Positions 36,041 to 44,049 of a stretch of 64,000 nucleotides of DNA are shown piece by piece (the first letter of the stretch is position 1; each line of letters opens with the position of its first letter). The notes under the pieces were generated by a model that was not told the DNA's origin, ran no database searches, and saw nothing but the letters and a program-made list of their open reading frames with translations. Position numbers and translations under genes: made by a program. The stretch lies in contig NZ_LZNS01000001.1 in NCBI RefSeq assembly GCF_001984575.1, positions 4,866,737 to 4,930,736 of the forward strand, in the 5' to 3' direction. The DNA is from Streptomyces sp. MP131-18 (GTDB lineage: Bacteria; Actinomycetota; Actinomycetes; Streptomycetales; Streptomycetaceae).

Positions 36041-36718
36041 ATGAGCGTACGGGTCGTGGTCGTCGACGACAGAAGGCTGGTCGCCGAGGCACTCGCCTCG
36101 GCCCTGCGGGTGCGCGGGCACCGGGTGCTCGGTGCCGGCGCACCCATCGGCCGGGCGGCCGATCTTGTGGTGGGCAAGCAGCCGGATGTCCTGCTGCTCG
36201 GCTCGCTCGAGCCGGACGCCCCCGGCGCGCTCGACCCGGTGCTGCGCATCCGGCGCGAGTGCCCGCGCGTGGCCGTCATCGTGCTCGGCCCCGTGCCCCG
36301 CCCGCGCGGCGTCGCGGCGGCGTTCGCCGCGGGCGCGCGGGGCTACGTGCGGCACGACGAGCGCATCGACGGCGTGGAACGCGCCATGGTCAAGGCGAAG
36401 GCGGGCGAGGCGGCGGTGGCGCCGCAACTGCTGCGCGAGGCGTTCGCCGAACTGCTGAACCCCAGGTCCGGCGCCCAGGCCGAGGGCGCGCGGCTCGCGG
36501 CGCTGCTCACCGAGCGGGAGGCCGACGTCCTGGTGCGGATCGTGGAGGGCGAGGACACCCGGCGCATCGCGGCCGGGCTCGGCGTCGCGCCGAGCACCGC
36601 CCGCACCCACGTGCAGCGGCTGCTGACCAAACTGGGCACCGCCTCCCGCCTCGAAGCCGCCGCGCTCGCGGTCCGCACGGGCCTGATCGAACACCTGCCC
36701 GCCGCCCGTCGGCCCTGA
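36041..36718 (+). CDS. NarL/LuxR-family response regulator with atypical receiver
   Basis: 225 residues. N-terminal receiver-like domain (VRVVVVDDRRLVAEAL) but the phospho-acceptor position reads DVLLLGSLEPDA, Gly where Asp is expected, and the conserved Lys region is GYVRHDERIDG. The C-terminal helix-turn-helix is complete (LTEREADVLVRIVEGEDTRRIAAGL, STARTHVQRLLTKLG). It may thus act without phosphorylation. It lies between the PQQ protein and the galactose operon, with no histidine kinase adjacent. Confidence 0.88.
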   Translation: MSVRVVVVDDRRLVAEALASALRVRGHRVLGAGAPIGRAADLVVGKQPDVLLLGSLEPDAPGALDPVLRIRRECPRVAVIVLGPVPRPRGVAAAFAAGARGYVRHDERIDGVERAMVKAKAGEAAVAPQLLREAFAELLNPRSGAQAEGARLAALLTEREADVLVRIVEGEDTRRIAAGLGVAPSTARTHVQRLLTKLGTASRLEAAALAVRTGLIEHLPAARRP

Positions 36719-36817
36719 GGCCGGGCGGCCGCTCTTCTCCAGGACGTTGACGCGCACGACAACGGTATGCTTCCTTATGTTGGTTTCTGTTTGAGTGCGC
36801 TGGATCTGGATTGGGTG

Positions 36818-37870
36818 ATGAAGAGAACCACGACCCGGCTGGCCGACGGCCGCGAGCTGATCTACTACGACGCCGGGGACGACGCCGGCGACGCCGTCCG
36901 AGATTCCCCCGACCGCCGCCCGCTCCCGCCCGTCCAGGCCTCCGCCGAGATCCGCCACGACCCGCTCCTCGACGAGCGCGTCGGCTACGCGGCCCACCGC
37001 CAGACGCGCACCTACCACCCACCGGCCGACCAGTGCCCGCTGTGCCCCTCCCGGGGCGAGCAGCTGAGCGAGATACCCGCCGACAGCTACCAGGTCGCCG
37101 TCTTCGAGAACCGTTTCCCCTCCTTCAGCGGCACCTCCGGGCGCTGCGAGGTCGTCTGCTTCACCTCGGAACACGACGCGTCGTTCGCCTCGCTCACCGA
37201 GGAACAGGCCGCCCTCGTGCTCCACGCCTGGACCGACCGCACCGCGGAGCTGTCCCGGCTGCCCGGCGTCACGCAGGTGTACTGCTTCGAGAACCGCGGC
37301 GCCGAGATCGGCGTCACCCTGGGCCACCCGCACGGCCAGATCTACGGCTATCCGTTCGTGACGCCGTTCACCCGGCGCGCGCTGCGCAGCGTCGCGGAGC
37401 ACAAGGCCCGTACCGGCGCCAACCTCTACGACGAACGGCTCGCCGCCGAGCGCGCCGACGGCCGGCGGATCGTGCTGGAGACCGCGCACTGGACCGCCTT
37501 CGTGCCGCACGCCGCGCGCTGGCCCTACGAGGTCCACCTGTACCCGCGGCGCCGGGTGCCGGACCTCATCGGGCTCGGCCCCGAGGAGCAGGCGGAGTTC
37601 CCCGGGGTCTATCTGGAGCTGCTGCGGCGCTTCGACCGCATCTTCGGGCCCGAAGCCCCGCCGACGCCCTATATTTCCGGCTGGCACCAGGCGCCGTTCG
37701 GCATCGAGACCAGGGAGGACTTCGCCCTCCACCTGGAGCTTTTCACCATCCGGCGCAGTCCGGGCAAGCTGAAGTACCTGGCCGGTTCCGAGTCGGGCAT
37801 GGGTGCTTTCGTGAACGATGTTCTGCCGGAGGCGGCGGCCGACCGGCTGCGAGAGGTGGCGAGCCGATGA
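36818..37870 (+). CDS. galT: Galactose-1-phosphate uridylyltransferase
   Basis: 350-residue Leloir enzyme transferring UMP from UDP-glucose to galactose-1-phosphate. The zinc/active-site region shows CPLCPSRGE and the catalytic GHPHGQIYGYP with the nucleophilic His; the C-terminal PYISGWHQAP fits the family. ATG 36818 follows GTG 36815 directly; no strong ribosome site. The upstream 99 bp hold a T-rich run (TTGGTTTCTGTTTGAG, 36779-36794) and TTGACG/TATGCT elements that may form the gal promoter. First gene of galT-galE-galK, each overlapping the next by 4 bp. Confidence 0.94.
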   Translation: MKRTTTRLADGRELIYYDAGDDAGDAVRDSPDRRPLPPVQASAEIRHDPLLDERVGYAAHRQTRTYHPPADQCPLCPSRGEQLSEIPADSYQVAVFENRFPSFSGTSGRCEVVCFTSEHDASFASLTEEQAALVLHAWTDRTAELSRLPGVTQVYCFENRGAEIGVTLGHPHGQIYGYPFVTPFTRRALRSVAEHKARTGANLYDERLAAERADGRRIVLETAHWTAFVPHAARWPYEVHLYPRRRVPDLIGLGPEEQAEFPGVYLELLRRFDRIFGPEAPPTPYISGWHQAPFGIETREDFALHLELFTIRRSPGKLKYLAGSESGMGAFVNDVLPEAAADRLREVASR

Positions 37871-38853
37871 GCAAGTACCTGGTGACGGGCGGCGCGGGAT
37901 ACGTGGGCGGCGTGGTGGCCGCGCACCTGCTGACCGCGGGCCATGCGGTGACCGTGCTCGACGACCTGTCCACCGGCTTCCGCGCCGGCGTCCCGGCCGG
38001 CGCGGAGTTCGTCGAGGGGCGCGTTCAGGATGCGGGCAAGCTCCTGGACGCGTCCTACGACGGAGTGCTGCACTTCGCCGCCTTCTCGCAGGTCGGCGAG
38101 TCCGTCAACGACCCGGAGAAGTACTGGCGCAACAACGTGGGCGGAACGGTCGAGCTGCTGCGGGCCATGCGCGACGCCGGGGTGCGCACCCTCGTCTTCT
38201 CCTCCACCGCGGCCGTCTACGGCGAGCCCACGACCGTGCCGATCATCGAGGACGCCGCGACCGCGCCGGGCAACCCGTACGGCGCCTCCAAGCTCGCCGT
38301 CGACCACATGATCGGCGGCGAATGCGCCGCCCACGGCCTGGCGGCCGTCTCGCTGCGCTACTTCAACGTCGCGGGCGCCCACTCCTCGGACGCCGGCTTC
38401 CAGGGCGAGCGGCACGACCCGGAGAGCCACCTCATCCCGCTGGTGCTCCAAGTCGCCCTCGGCACCAGGGAGTCGGTCTCCGTCTTCGGTACCGACTACC
38501 CCACGCCGGACGGCACCTGCATCAGGGACTACATCCACGTCGACGACCTCGCCGACGCCCACCTGCTGGCCCTCACCGCGGCCAGGCCTGGCGAGCACCT
38601 CGTGTGCAACCTCGGGAACGGCAACGGCTTCTCCGTCCGCGAGGTCATCGAGACCGTGCGCCGGGTGACCGGCCATCCCGTGCCCGAGACGCCCGCCGCG
38701 CGCCGCGCGGGCGACCCGGCCGCGCTCGTCGCCTCGGCCGACCGCGCCAGGGAGCGCCTCGGCTGGCACCCCACCCGCACCGACCTGGCCGACATCGTGG
38801 CCGATGCCTGGGCCTTCGCCCGGCGCGACGCCTCCGGAGGGAACGACGCATGA
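37867..38853 (+). CDS. galE: UDP-glucose 4-epimerase
   Basis: 328-residue extended SDR epimerase interconverting UDP-glucose and UDP-galactose. NAD motif GGAGYVGG, the YGASK catalytic Tyr-Lys pair in NPYGASKLA, and Ser/Thr in VFSSTAAVYGEP. Second gene of the galactose operon; ATGA overlaps on both sides. Confidence 0.96.
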   Translation: MSKYLVTGGAGYVGGVVAAHLLTAGHAVTVLDDLSTGFRAGVPAGAEFVEGRVQDAGKLLDASYDGVLHFAAFSQVGESVNDPEKYWRNNVGGTVELLRAMRDAGVRTLVFSSTAAVYGEPTTVPIIEDAATAPGNPYGASKLAVDHMIGGECAAHGLAAVSLRYFNVAGAHSSDAGFQGERHDPESHLIPLVLQVALGTRESVSVFGTDYPTPDGTCIRDYIHVDDLADAHLLALTAARPGEHLVCNLGNGNGFSVREVIETVRRVTGHPVPETPAARRAGDPAALVASADRARERLGWHPTRTDLADIVADAWAFARRDASGGNDA

Positions 38854-39986
38854 CCACGCACGAGGAGCTGTTCGGCGCCGCGCCGGACGGCCGGTGGGCC
38901 GCGCCCGGCCGCGTCAACCTGATCGGCGAGCACACGGACTACAACGAGGGCTTCGTGATGCCCTTCGCGCTGCCGCACACCGCGCGCGCGACGGTGACCC
39001 GCCGCGCGGACCGCACGCTGCGGGTGCACTCCCTCGGCACGGACGGCAGGACCGTCGAGGTGGCCCTCGACGGTCTCGCGCCCGGCGGCGTGCCCGGCTG
39101 GGCGGCCTACCCGGCGGGCGTCGCCTGGGCGCTGGCGGAGGCGGGGCACGAGATCGGCGGCGCGGACATCCTCTTCGACTCGGACGTGCCGACCGGCGCG
39201 GGCCTTTCGTCCTCCGCGGCCCTCGAAGTGGTCACGGCGCTGGCGCTGAGCGATCTGAACGGCCTCGGCCTCGAACCCGAGGAGCTGGCGCGCTTGTCGC
39301 AGCGGGCGGAGAACGACTTCGTCGGCATGCCCTGCGGGATTCTCGACCAGATGGCCTCGGCCTGCTGCTTTGCCGGGCACGTCCTGTACCTGGACACCCG
39401 CGGCCTGAAGCGCCGCCAGGTCCCGTTCGCGATGGTCCTGGAAGGGCTGCGCCTGCTGGTGGTGGACACCCGGGTGAAGCACGCGCACGCCGACGGCGCC
39501 TACGCGCGGCGGCGCGCGGAGTGCGAGGCGGGCGCCAAGGCGCTGGACGTGCCGTTCCTGCGCGACGTGCCCCACGCGGAGCTCGCGGACGCGCTGGAGC
39601 GCGTGGCGGACCCGGTCGTGCGGCGGCGCGTGCGGCACGTCGTCACCGAGAACCGGCGTGTGGAGCGCGTCATCGAGCTGCTGGACGCGGGCCTGGCCCG
39701 GGAGATCGGCCCGGTGCTGACCGAGGGGCACGCCTCGCTGCGCGACGATTTCGAGGTCTCCTGCCCCGAGCTGGACCTGGTGGTGTCGGCGGCCGGCGCC
39801 GCGGGGGCGCTGGGGGCGCGGATGACGGGCGGCGGGTTCGGCGGCTCCGCCATCGTGCTGGTGGACGAGGCCGCGGCGGGCGCGATCGGCGCGGCGGTCA
39901 CGGACGCCTTCGGCGCCGCGGGGCATCGCCCCCCGCGCATCTTCGAGGCGATCCCCTCGCCGGGCGCCCAGCGGCTCCCACTGTGA
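38850..39986 (+). CDS. galK: Galactokinase
   Basis: 378-residue GHMP kinase phosphorylating galactose at C1. The galactokinase signature GRVNLIGEHTDYNEG, ATP loop DVPTGAGLSSSAALEVV and the C-terminal GARMTGGGFGGSAI are all present. Ends the operon; an open 226-bp stretch with a stem-loop follows before the next response regulator. Confidence 0.97.
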   Translation: MTTHEELFGAAPDGRWAAPGRVNLIGEHTDYNEGFVMPFALPHTARATVTRRADRTLRVHSLGTDGRTVEVALDGLAPGGVPGWAAYPAGVAWALAEAGHEIGGADILFDSDVPTGAGLSSSAALEVVTALALSDLNGLGLEPEELARLSQRAENDFVGMPCGILDQMASACCFAGHVLYLDTRGLKRRQVPFAMVLEGLRLLVVDTRVKHAHADGAYARRRAECEAGAKALDVPFLRDVPHAELADALERVADPVVRRRVRHVVTENRRVERVIELLDAGLAREIGPVLTEGHASLRDDFEVSCPELDLVVSAAGAAGALGARMTGGGFGGSAIVLVDEAAAGAIGAAVTDAFGAAGHRPPRIFEAIPSPGAQRLPL

Positions 39987-40052
39987 TCGCTTCGATATCG
40001 GCTCTTCGGCGAAACCACTTCCTCCTCAGCCCCTCGGCCGTAGTCTGAAGGA

Positions 40053-40078
40053 CAGCACCGGTGGGGGCCGGTGCTGTT
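40053..40078 (+). promoter_or_regulatory. Perfect stem-loop upstream of response regulator
   Basis: ACAGCACCGG / CCGGTGCTGT, 10-bp perfect stem with a TGGGGG loop. It follows a TAGTCT hexamer (40031-40036), so it may lie at the 5' end of a roughly 165-nt leader of the downstream regulator gene, or serve as the galK terminator. A Gly/Arg-coding-like, G/C-rich remainder to 40212 shows no gene. Confidence 0.55.
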
Positions 40079-40212
40079 CAGGGGGCGAGACAGGTGGGTG
40101 CGGCGCCCACGGCCAGGCACCGTGCCGCGCGGCGGCGGCCGTGCGGCCCTCCCGGGGCCGCGGCCCCGGGCGCCGCGCCCGCCGAGCCCGTTGTTCAAGC
40201 CGAGGGGCTGCT

Positions 40213-40893
40213 GTGGACCGTATTCGGGTGCTGGTCGTGGACGGGCACCGGATCTTCGCCGAGTCGCTCGCCACCGCGCTCACCGCGGAGCAGGACGTCG
40301 AGGCGACTGCCGTCGGCAGCGTGCCCGCAGCCCTGCATCTGCTGGGGCGCGGCCGGCCGAACGGCGAGCCGGCGTTCGACGTGCTGCTGCTCGACGTCGA
40401 TCTGGACGGTGCGGCGCCGGGCGAGGAGTCGCTGCTCACCGCGGCGCGCGAACGCTTTCCCGGCCTCCACCCTGTCATGCTCGCGGCAGATGATGACGCC
40501 CGGCAGGCCGCCCGCACCCTCACCGCGGGCGCCTGCGGCTGGGTCGCCAAGGACAGCTCCCTCGCCCGCCTGCTCCAGGTGGTCCGCGGCGTGCTCCGCG
40601 AGGAGACCCACGTGCCGCCCGCACTCCTCACGGGCGTGCTCCGCGAACTGCACCGCGACCGCCACCACCGCACCGAGCACCAGCGCCTCGTCGAGTCGCT
40701 GACCCCGCGCGAACTTGAGGTGCTGCGCTGCATGCTGGCGGGCCTGGGGCGCAAGGCCGTCGCCGAGCGCCTGTTCCTCTCCCCGCACACCGTCCGCACC
40801 CACATGCAGAACGTGCTGGGCAAGCTCGGCGTGCACTCCACCCTCGCCGCCGTGGCCCTGGCCCGCCGCGCGGGCATTCCCCCCGTGGAATAG
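40213..40893 (+). CDS. NarL/LuxR-family response regulator
   Basis: 226 residues. Receiver domain with phospho-acceptor Asp in FDVLLLDVDLDG and Lys in GWVAKDSS, though the N-terminal acidic pair is DG rather than DD (VLVVDGHRIFAESL). C-terminal helix-turn-helix LTPRELEVLRCMLAGLGRKAVAERL, SPHTVRTHMQNVLGKLG. No cognate kinase nearby. GTG 40213 with GAGGGG upstream. Confidence 0.9.
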   Translation: MDRIRVLVVDGHRIFAESLATALTAEQDVEATAVGSVPAALHLLGRGRPNGEPAFDVLLLDVDLDGAAPGEESLLTAARERFPGLHPVMLAADDDARQAARTLTAGACGWVAKDSSLARLLQVVRGVLREETHVPPALLTGVLRELHRDRHHRTEHQRLVESLTPRELEVLRCMLAGLGRKAVAERLFLSPHTVRTHMQNVLGKLGVHSTLAAVALARRAGIPPVE

Positions 40894-40926
40894 CGGGGCC
40901 GCGGCCCGCGCCGGCGGCCGCCCCGC
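40893..40926. terminator. Stem-loop between convergent regulator genes
   Basis: GCGGGGC (40893-40899) pairs with GCCCCGC (40920-40926) around a GC-rich inner stem, directly after the response-regulator stop and before the MarR stop at 40940. Confidence 0.55.
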
Positions 40927-40939
40927 GCGGGATGTCCGG

Positions 40940-41437
40940 TCAGACCGGGGTGTTGTCGAACGGGGCGGTGAGCGCGCGCAGCAGGGCGGCCAGCTCGCGG
41001 CGCTGCGCCGTGGTGAGGTCCCCGAGCAGTGCGCGCTCCTGGGCCAGCAGCCCGGCCAGGGCCTCGTCCGCGTGGCGCCGTCCCGAGTCGGTGAGGCTGA
41101 CCAGGACGCCGCGCCGGTCGCTGGGGTCGGGCTGCCGCTCGACCAGGCCGCGCTTGGCCAGCCGGTCGATGCGGTTGGTCATGGTGCCGGAGGTGACGAG
41201 CGTCTGGGTGAGGAGCTGCCCGGGGGACAGCTGGTACGGGCTGCCGGCCCGGCGCAGGGCGGTGAGGACGTCGAACTCCCACGACTCGAGCCCGTGCTCG
41301 GCGAAGGCCAGCCGGCGGGCCCGGTCGAGGTGGCGGGCCAGCCGGCTGACCCGGCTGAGCACCTCCAGCGGCTCCACGTCGAGATCGGGGCGCTCGCGCC
41401 GCCAGGCAGCCACCAGCCGGTCAACCTCGTCCTCCAT
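40940..41437 (-). CDS. MarR family transcriptional regulator
   Basis: 165-residue winged-helix repressor: LEVLSRVSRLARHLDRARR dimer helix, then the DNA-binding region LTQTLVTSGTMTNRIDRLAKRGLVERQPDPSDRRGVLVSLT. ATG 41437 has a TAGACT hexamer 6 nt upstream. Divergent from the Tam-like methyltransferase gene, with the palindrome TCTTGACATCAAGA in the 88-bp region between them. Confidence 0.94.
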   Translation of the reverse strand: MEDEVDRLVAAWRRERPDLDVEPLEVLSRVSRLARHLDRARRLAFAEHGLESWEFDVLTALRRAGSPYQLSPGQLLTQTLVTSGTMTNRIDRLAKRGLVERQPDPSDRRGVLVSLTDSGRRHADEALAGLLAQERALLGDLTTAQRRELAALLRALTAPFDNTPV

Positions 41438-41443
41438 GCGTCC

Positions 41444-41518
41444 AGTCTAGTAGTTGTGTCGACATGAAGTCTCACGACATAGAGCCTCTTGACATCAAGA
41501 TACTGGCGGTATCAGGAT
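41444..41518. promoter_or_regulatory. marR / methyltransferase divergent promoters with MarR palindrome
   Basis: TCTTGACATCAAGA (41487-41500) has perfect 6-bp arms. It overlaps TTGACA (41489-41494), an ideal -35 placed 18 nt from CAGGAT (41513-41518), which is 7 nt before ATG 41526. MarR binding there would block the methyltransferase promoter. On the other strand TAGACT (41444-41449) serves marR. Confidence 0.65.
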
Positions 41519-41525
41519 CATTGCC

Positions 41526-42356
41526 ATGCCTCATGCGACCCCTTCGCCCACGTGGGACCCCGCCCAGTACGAGCGGCACAGCGGCCACCGGGCCCGGCCG
41601 CTGTACGACCTGATGGCCCGCATCCCCCCGCTGCCCGCGGCACCGCGCATCGCCGACCTCGGCTGCGGGCCGGGACGCCCCAGCCTGCTGCTCGCCGAGC
41701 GCTGGCCGGCCGCCCGCATCACCGGCTACGACAGTTCGCCCGCCATGCTGGCCGAGGCCGCCGCCCACGCGGGACCCGTGCCCGGCGGCACCGGCACGCT
41801 CGCCTTCCAGCGGGCCGACCTCACCGACTGGCGGCCCGGTGAAACGTTCGACCTCATCGTGTCCAGTTCCGCGTTCCAGTGGGTGCCCGAGCACGTGGAA
41901 CGGTTCGCCGGCTGGCTCGACGCCCTGGCCCCCGGCGGGGTGCTCGCCTTCCAGGTGCCGGGCAACCACGGGGCCCCCAGCCACGTGCTCCTGCGCGAGC
42001 TGGCCGCCGGGCCGCGCTGGCGCACGCGCCTCGCCGGGGTGCTCCGCGACGCCGAGCCCGTCCTGACCCCGGCCGGGTACTTCGAGGCGCTGGCCGCCCT
42101 CGGCTGCCCGCCCGACGCCTGGGAGACGACCTACCTGCAGCTGCTGCCCGGCGAGGACCCGGTCCTCGACTGGATGAGCGGCACGGGGCTGCGCCCGGTG
42201 CTGACCGTCCTGCACGACGATCCCCAGGCGCGCGACGCCTTCCTGGCCGAGTACCGGCAGGTGCTGCGCGCCGCCTACCCCGCGGGCCCGCACGGCACCC
42301 TCTTCCCCTTCCGGCGAGTGTTCGCCGTCGCCCGCAGGCGAGGGGCGGCGCGGTGA
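41526..42356 (+). CDS. tam: Trans-aconitate 2-methyltransferase-like SAM methyltransferase
   Basis: 276-residue class I methyltransferase. The N-terminal TWDPAQYERHSGHRARPLYDL is the Tam signature, SAM loop is IADLGCGPGRPS, and the QWVPEH and GVLAFQVPGN segments match the family, which methylates trans-aconitate (an aconitase inhibitor). Regulated in all likelihood by the divergent MarR protein. The stop overlaps a downstream ATG (TGATG) belonging to the VOC gene. Confidence 0.88.
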   Translation: MPHATPSPTWDPAQYERHSGHRARPLYDLMARIPPLPAAPRIADLGCGPGRPSLLLAERWPAARITGYDSSPAMLAEAAAHAGPVPGGTGTLAFQRADLTDWRPGETFDLIVSSSAFQWVPEHVERFAGWLDALAPGGVLAFQVPGNHGAPSHVLLRELAAGPRWRTRLAGVLRDAEPVLTPAGYFEALAALGCPPDAWETTYLQLLPGEDPVLDWMSGTGLRPVLTVLHDDPQARDAFLAEYRQVLRAAYPAGPHGTLFPFRRVFAVARRRGAAR

Positions 42357-42716
42357 TGCCCGGGCCTGGACCACGTGCTGCTCGCCGTGCCCGCGGGCGC
42401 GGAGGACGCGCTGCGCGCGTTCTACGGCGGCGTCCTCGGCATGGCCGAGCTGCCCGAGCCGCCGGGGCTCGCCGGTCGCGGCGGCTGCTGGTTCGCGGCG
42501 GGGAGCCGCGTGCTGCACCTCGGCGTCCAGCGGGAGTTCCGGCCCGCCTGTAAGGCGCACCCCGGGATCACCGTGACGGGGATCGATGCGCTCGCCGCCC
42601 GGATCGAGGCCCACCGCAGCCCGGTGACCTGGGACGGCGATCTGCCCGGCCACCGGCGCTTCCACGCCTGGGACCCGGTGGGCAACCGGCTGGAGTTCCT
42701 GGAACGCGCCCGCTGA
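42356..42716 (+). pseudogene. VOC (glyoxalase-fold) protein with frameshift after start codon
   Basis: About 117 codons encoding a VOC metal-binding-type domain (GLDHVLLAVPAGAEDALRAFY, LHLGVQREFRPACKAHPG, PVGNRLEFLE). The natural start, ATG 42356, overlaps the methyltransferase stop (TGATG), but ATG CCC GGG CCT reads out of frame: one base too many in CCCGGG (42359-42364) puts the rest, GGC CTG GAC CAC, in another frame. Without it the protein would begin MPGLDHVLLAVP. The only in-frame starts are CTG 42366 or GTG 42375, both lacking ribosome sites and truncating the first strand. Sequencing error, recent mutation or slippage are possible. Confidence 0.7.
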
Positions 42717-42754
42717 GCCCATTCGTCAACACCGGCTGAATGAGCAACAAGATT

Positions 42755-42791
42755 GGGCGATTCGGGTGAACGGCGGCAACCGAATCCGCCC
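42755..42791. promoter_or_regulatory. Inverted repeat upstream of rodlin gene
   Basis: GGGCGATTCGG (42755-42765) and CCGAATCCGCCC (42780-42791) form an imperfect inverted repeat 63 bp before the rodlin start; a candidate operator for developmental control. Confidence 0.4.
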
Positions 42792-42853
42792 AGACGCGTT
42801 GTGCAGGTCGCTCCAATGAACAGGGCATCCCAAGTACCCGGAAGGACAAGCCA

Positions 42854-43258
42854 GTGATCAAGAAGTCGCTTGCCACGGTCGCCGTCGCCGCCTCGGTGTT
42901 CGGCGCCACGGGCATCGCCGCCGCCCCCGCCATGGCCGTCGGCGGGGACGACGAGCACGGCACCGCCAACTCCGCCAACGGCAACGGGTCGGTGCAGGCG
43001 TACGGCAACACCACCACCGGTGGCTACATGAGCCCGCAGATCGGCCTGATCAACGGCTCGTTCAACAAGTTCTGCATCCCGATCCAGCAGATCGACGTCC
43101 AGGTGCCGATCATCGGCGTCGCGGTTCAGGACCTGCTCAACAGCGAGCCGTCGCAGAACTGCTCGGACTACTCGACGCAGGTCGACGGCGACGACCCGCT
43201 GTCGCACGTCCTGTCGGACATCCCGATCCTGTCCGAGAACGGCGCCAGCAGCCACTGA
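42854..43258 (+). CDS. Rodlin (aerial-hypha surface rodlet protein)
   Basis: 134 residues with a signal peptide (IKKSLATVAVAASVFGATGIAAAPAMA). The mature protein has the rodlin pattern: GNGSVQAYGNTTTGGYMSPQ, LINGSFNKFCIP, and the C-terminal DDPLSHVLSDIPILSENGA. Rodlins RdlA/RdlB organise chaplin fibrils into the rodlet layer of aerial hyphae and spores. Only one copy is seen here, whereas they usually occur as a divergent pair. GTG 42854 has GGAAGGA upstream. A strong terminator follows. Confidence 0.88.
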   Translation: MIKKSLATVAVAASVFGATGIAAAPAMAVGGDDEHGTANSANGNGSVQAYGNTTTGGYMSPQIGLINGSFNKFCIPIQQIDVQVPIIGVAVQDLLNSEPSQNCSDYSTQVDGDDPLSHVLSDIPILSENGASSH

Positions 43259-43327
43259 CCGGCCGCGAGGCCGACTGGTCCGCGGACGCCGGGTTCTTCG
43301 GCCTTCTGACCGGTGGTCCGCACCCGA

Positions 43328-43362
43328 CGACCCCCTCCCCGGCACCGCCGGAGAGGGGGTCG
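43328..43362. terminator. Strong stem-loop between rodlin and TetR genes
   Basis: CGACCCCCTC / GAGGGGGTCG, 10-bp perfect outer stem, continued by an inner CCGGC/GCCGG stem. Placed between convergent genes, it can act on both. Confidence 0.85.
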
Positions 43363-43364
43363 CC

Positions 43365-44042
43365 TCATGTCCGGCGGCGGCCGACCAGCGTCGGGCGGTG
43401 TTCGAGCCCCTGGAGCCCGTGCCAGGCCAGGTTCACCAGGTGCGCCGCCACCTCGGCCTTCTCCGGTTTGCGCACGCTCAGCCACCACTGGCCGGTCAGC
43501 GCCACCATCCCGACCAGCGCCTGCGCGTATATGGGCGCCATCTTCTGGTCGTAGCCGCGGGCCGCGAACTCCTGCCCCAGGATGTCCTCGACCTGCGTGG
43601 CGATGTCCCCGATGAGCGAGGCGAACGTCCCGGTGGACTGCGCCACCGGCGAGTCCCGCACCAGGATGTGGAAGCCGTCGGTGTACTGCTCGATGTAGTC
43701 GAGCAGGGCGAACGCCGCCTGTTCGCACAGCTCACGCGGGTGGCCCGCGGTCAGCGCGCCGGTCACCATGGACAGCAGCCGGCTCATCTCGCGGTCCACG
43801 ACGACCGCGTAAAGCCCCTCCTTGCCGCCGAAGTGCTCGTAGACCACGGGTTTGGAGACCCCGGCCTTGGCCGCGATCTCCTCCACCGACGTGCCCTCGA
43901 AGCCGCGCTCGGCGAACAGCGTGCGTCCGATGTCCAGCAACTGCTCCCGGCGCTCCGTGCCGGTCATCCGTCGGCGGGTCCGCCGCGCGGGGCGCGCCGG
44001 CCGTTCCTTGTCACTGCTCTTGATGCTGTTGTCGGTCGCCAC
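43365..44042 (-). CDS. TetR/AcrR family regulator, likely desaturase repressor
   Basis: 225 residues. Helix-turn-helix at about residues 30-75: RREQLLDIGRTLFAERGFEG, SVEEIAAKAGVSKPVVYEHFGGKEGLY; the ligand-binding part has the FHILVRDSP motif of fatty-acid-related TetR proteins. GTG 44042 begins 7 bp after the desaturase stop, its GGGGAG site nearly abutting; the pair is co-transcribed. The longer start upstream would overlap the desaturase coding region and is less likely. Confidence 0.9.
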   Translation of the reverse strand: MATDNSIKSSDKERPARPARRTRRRMTGTERREQLLDIGRTLFAERGFEGTSVEEIAAKAGVSKPVVYEHFGGKEGLYAVVVDREMSRLLSMVTGALTAGHPRELCEQAAFALLDYIEQYTDGFHILVRDSPVAQSTGTFASLIGDIATQVEDILGQEFAARGYDQKMAPIYAQALVGMVALTGQWWLSVRKPEKAEVAAHLVNLAWHGLQGLEHRPTLVGRRRT

Positions 44043-44049
44043 CTCCCCA

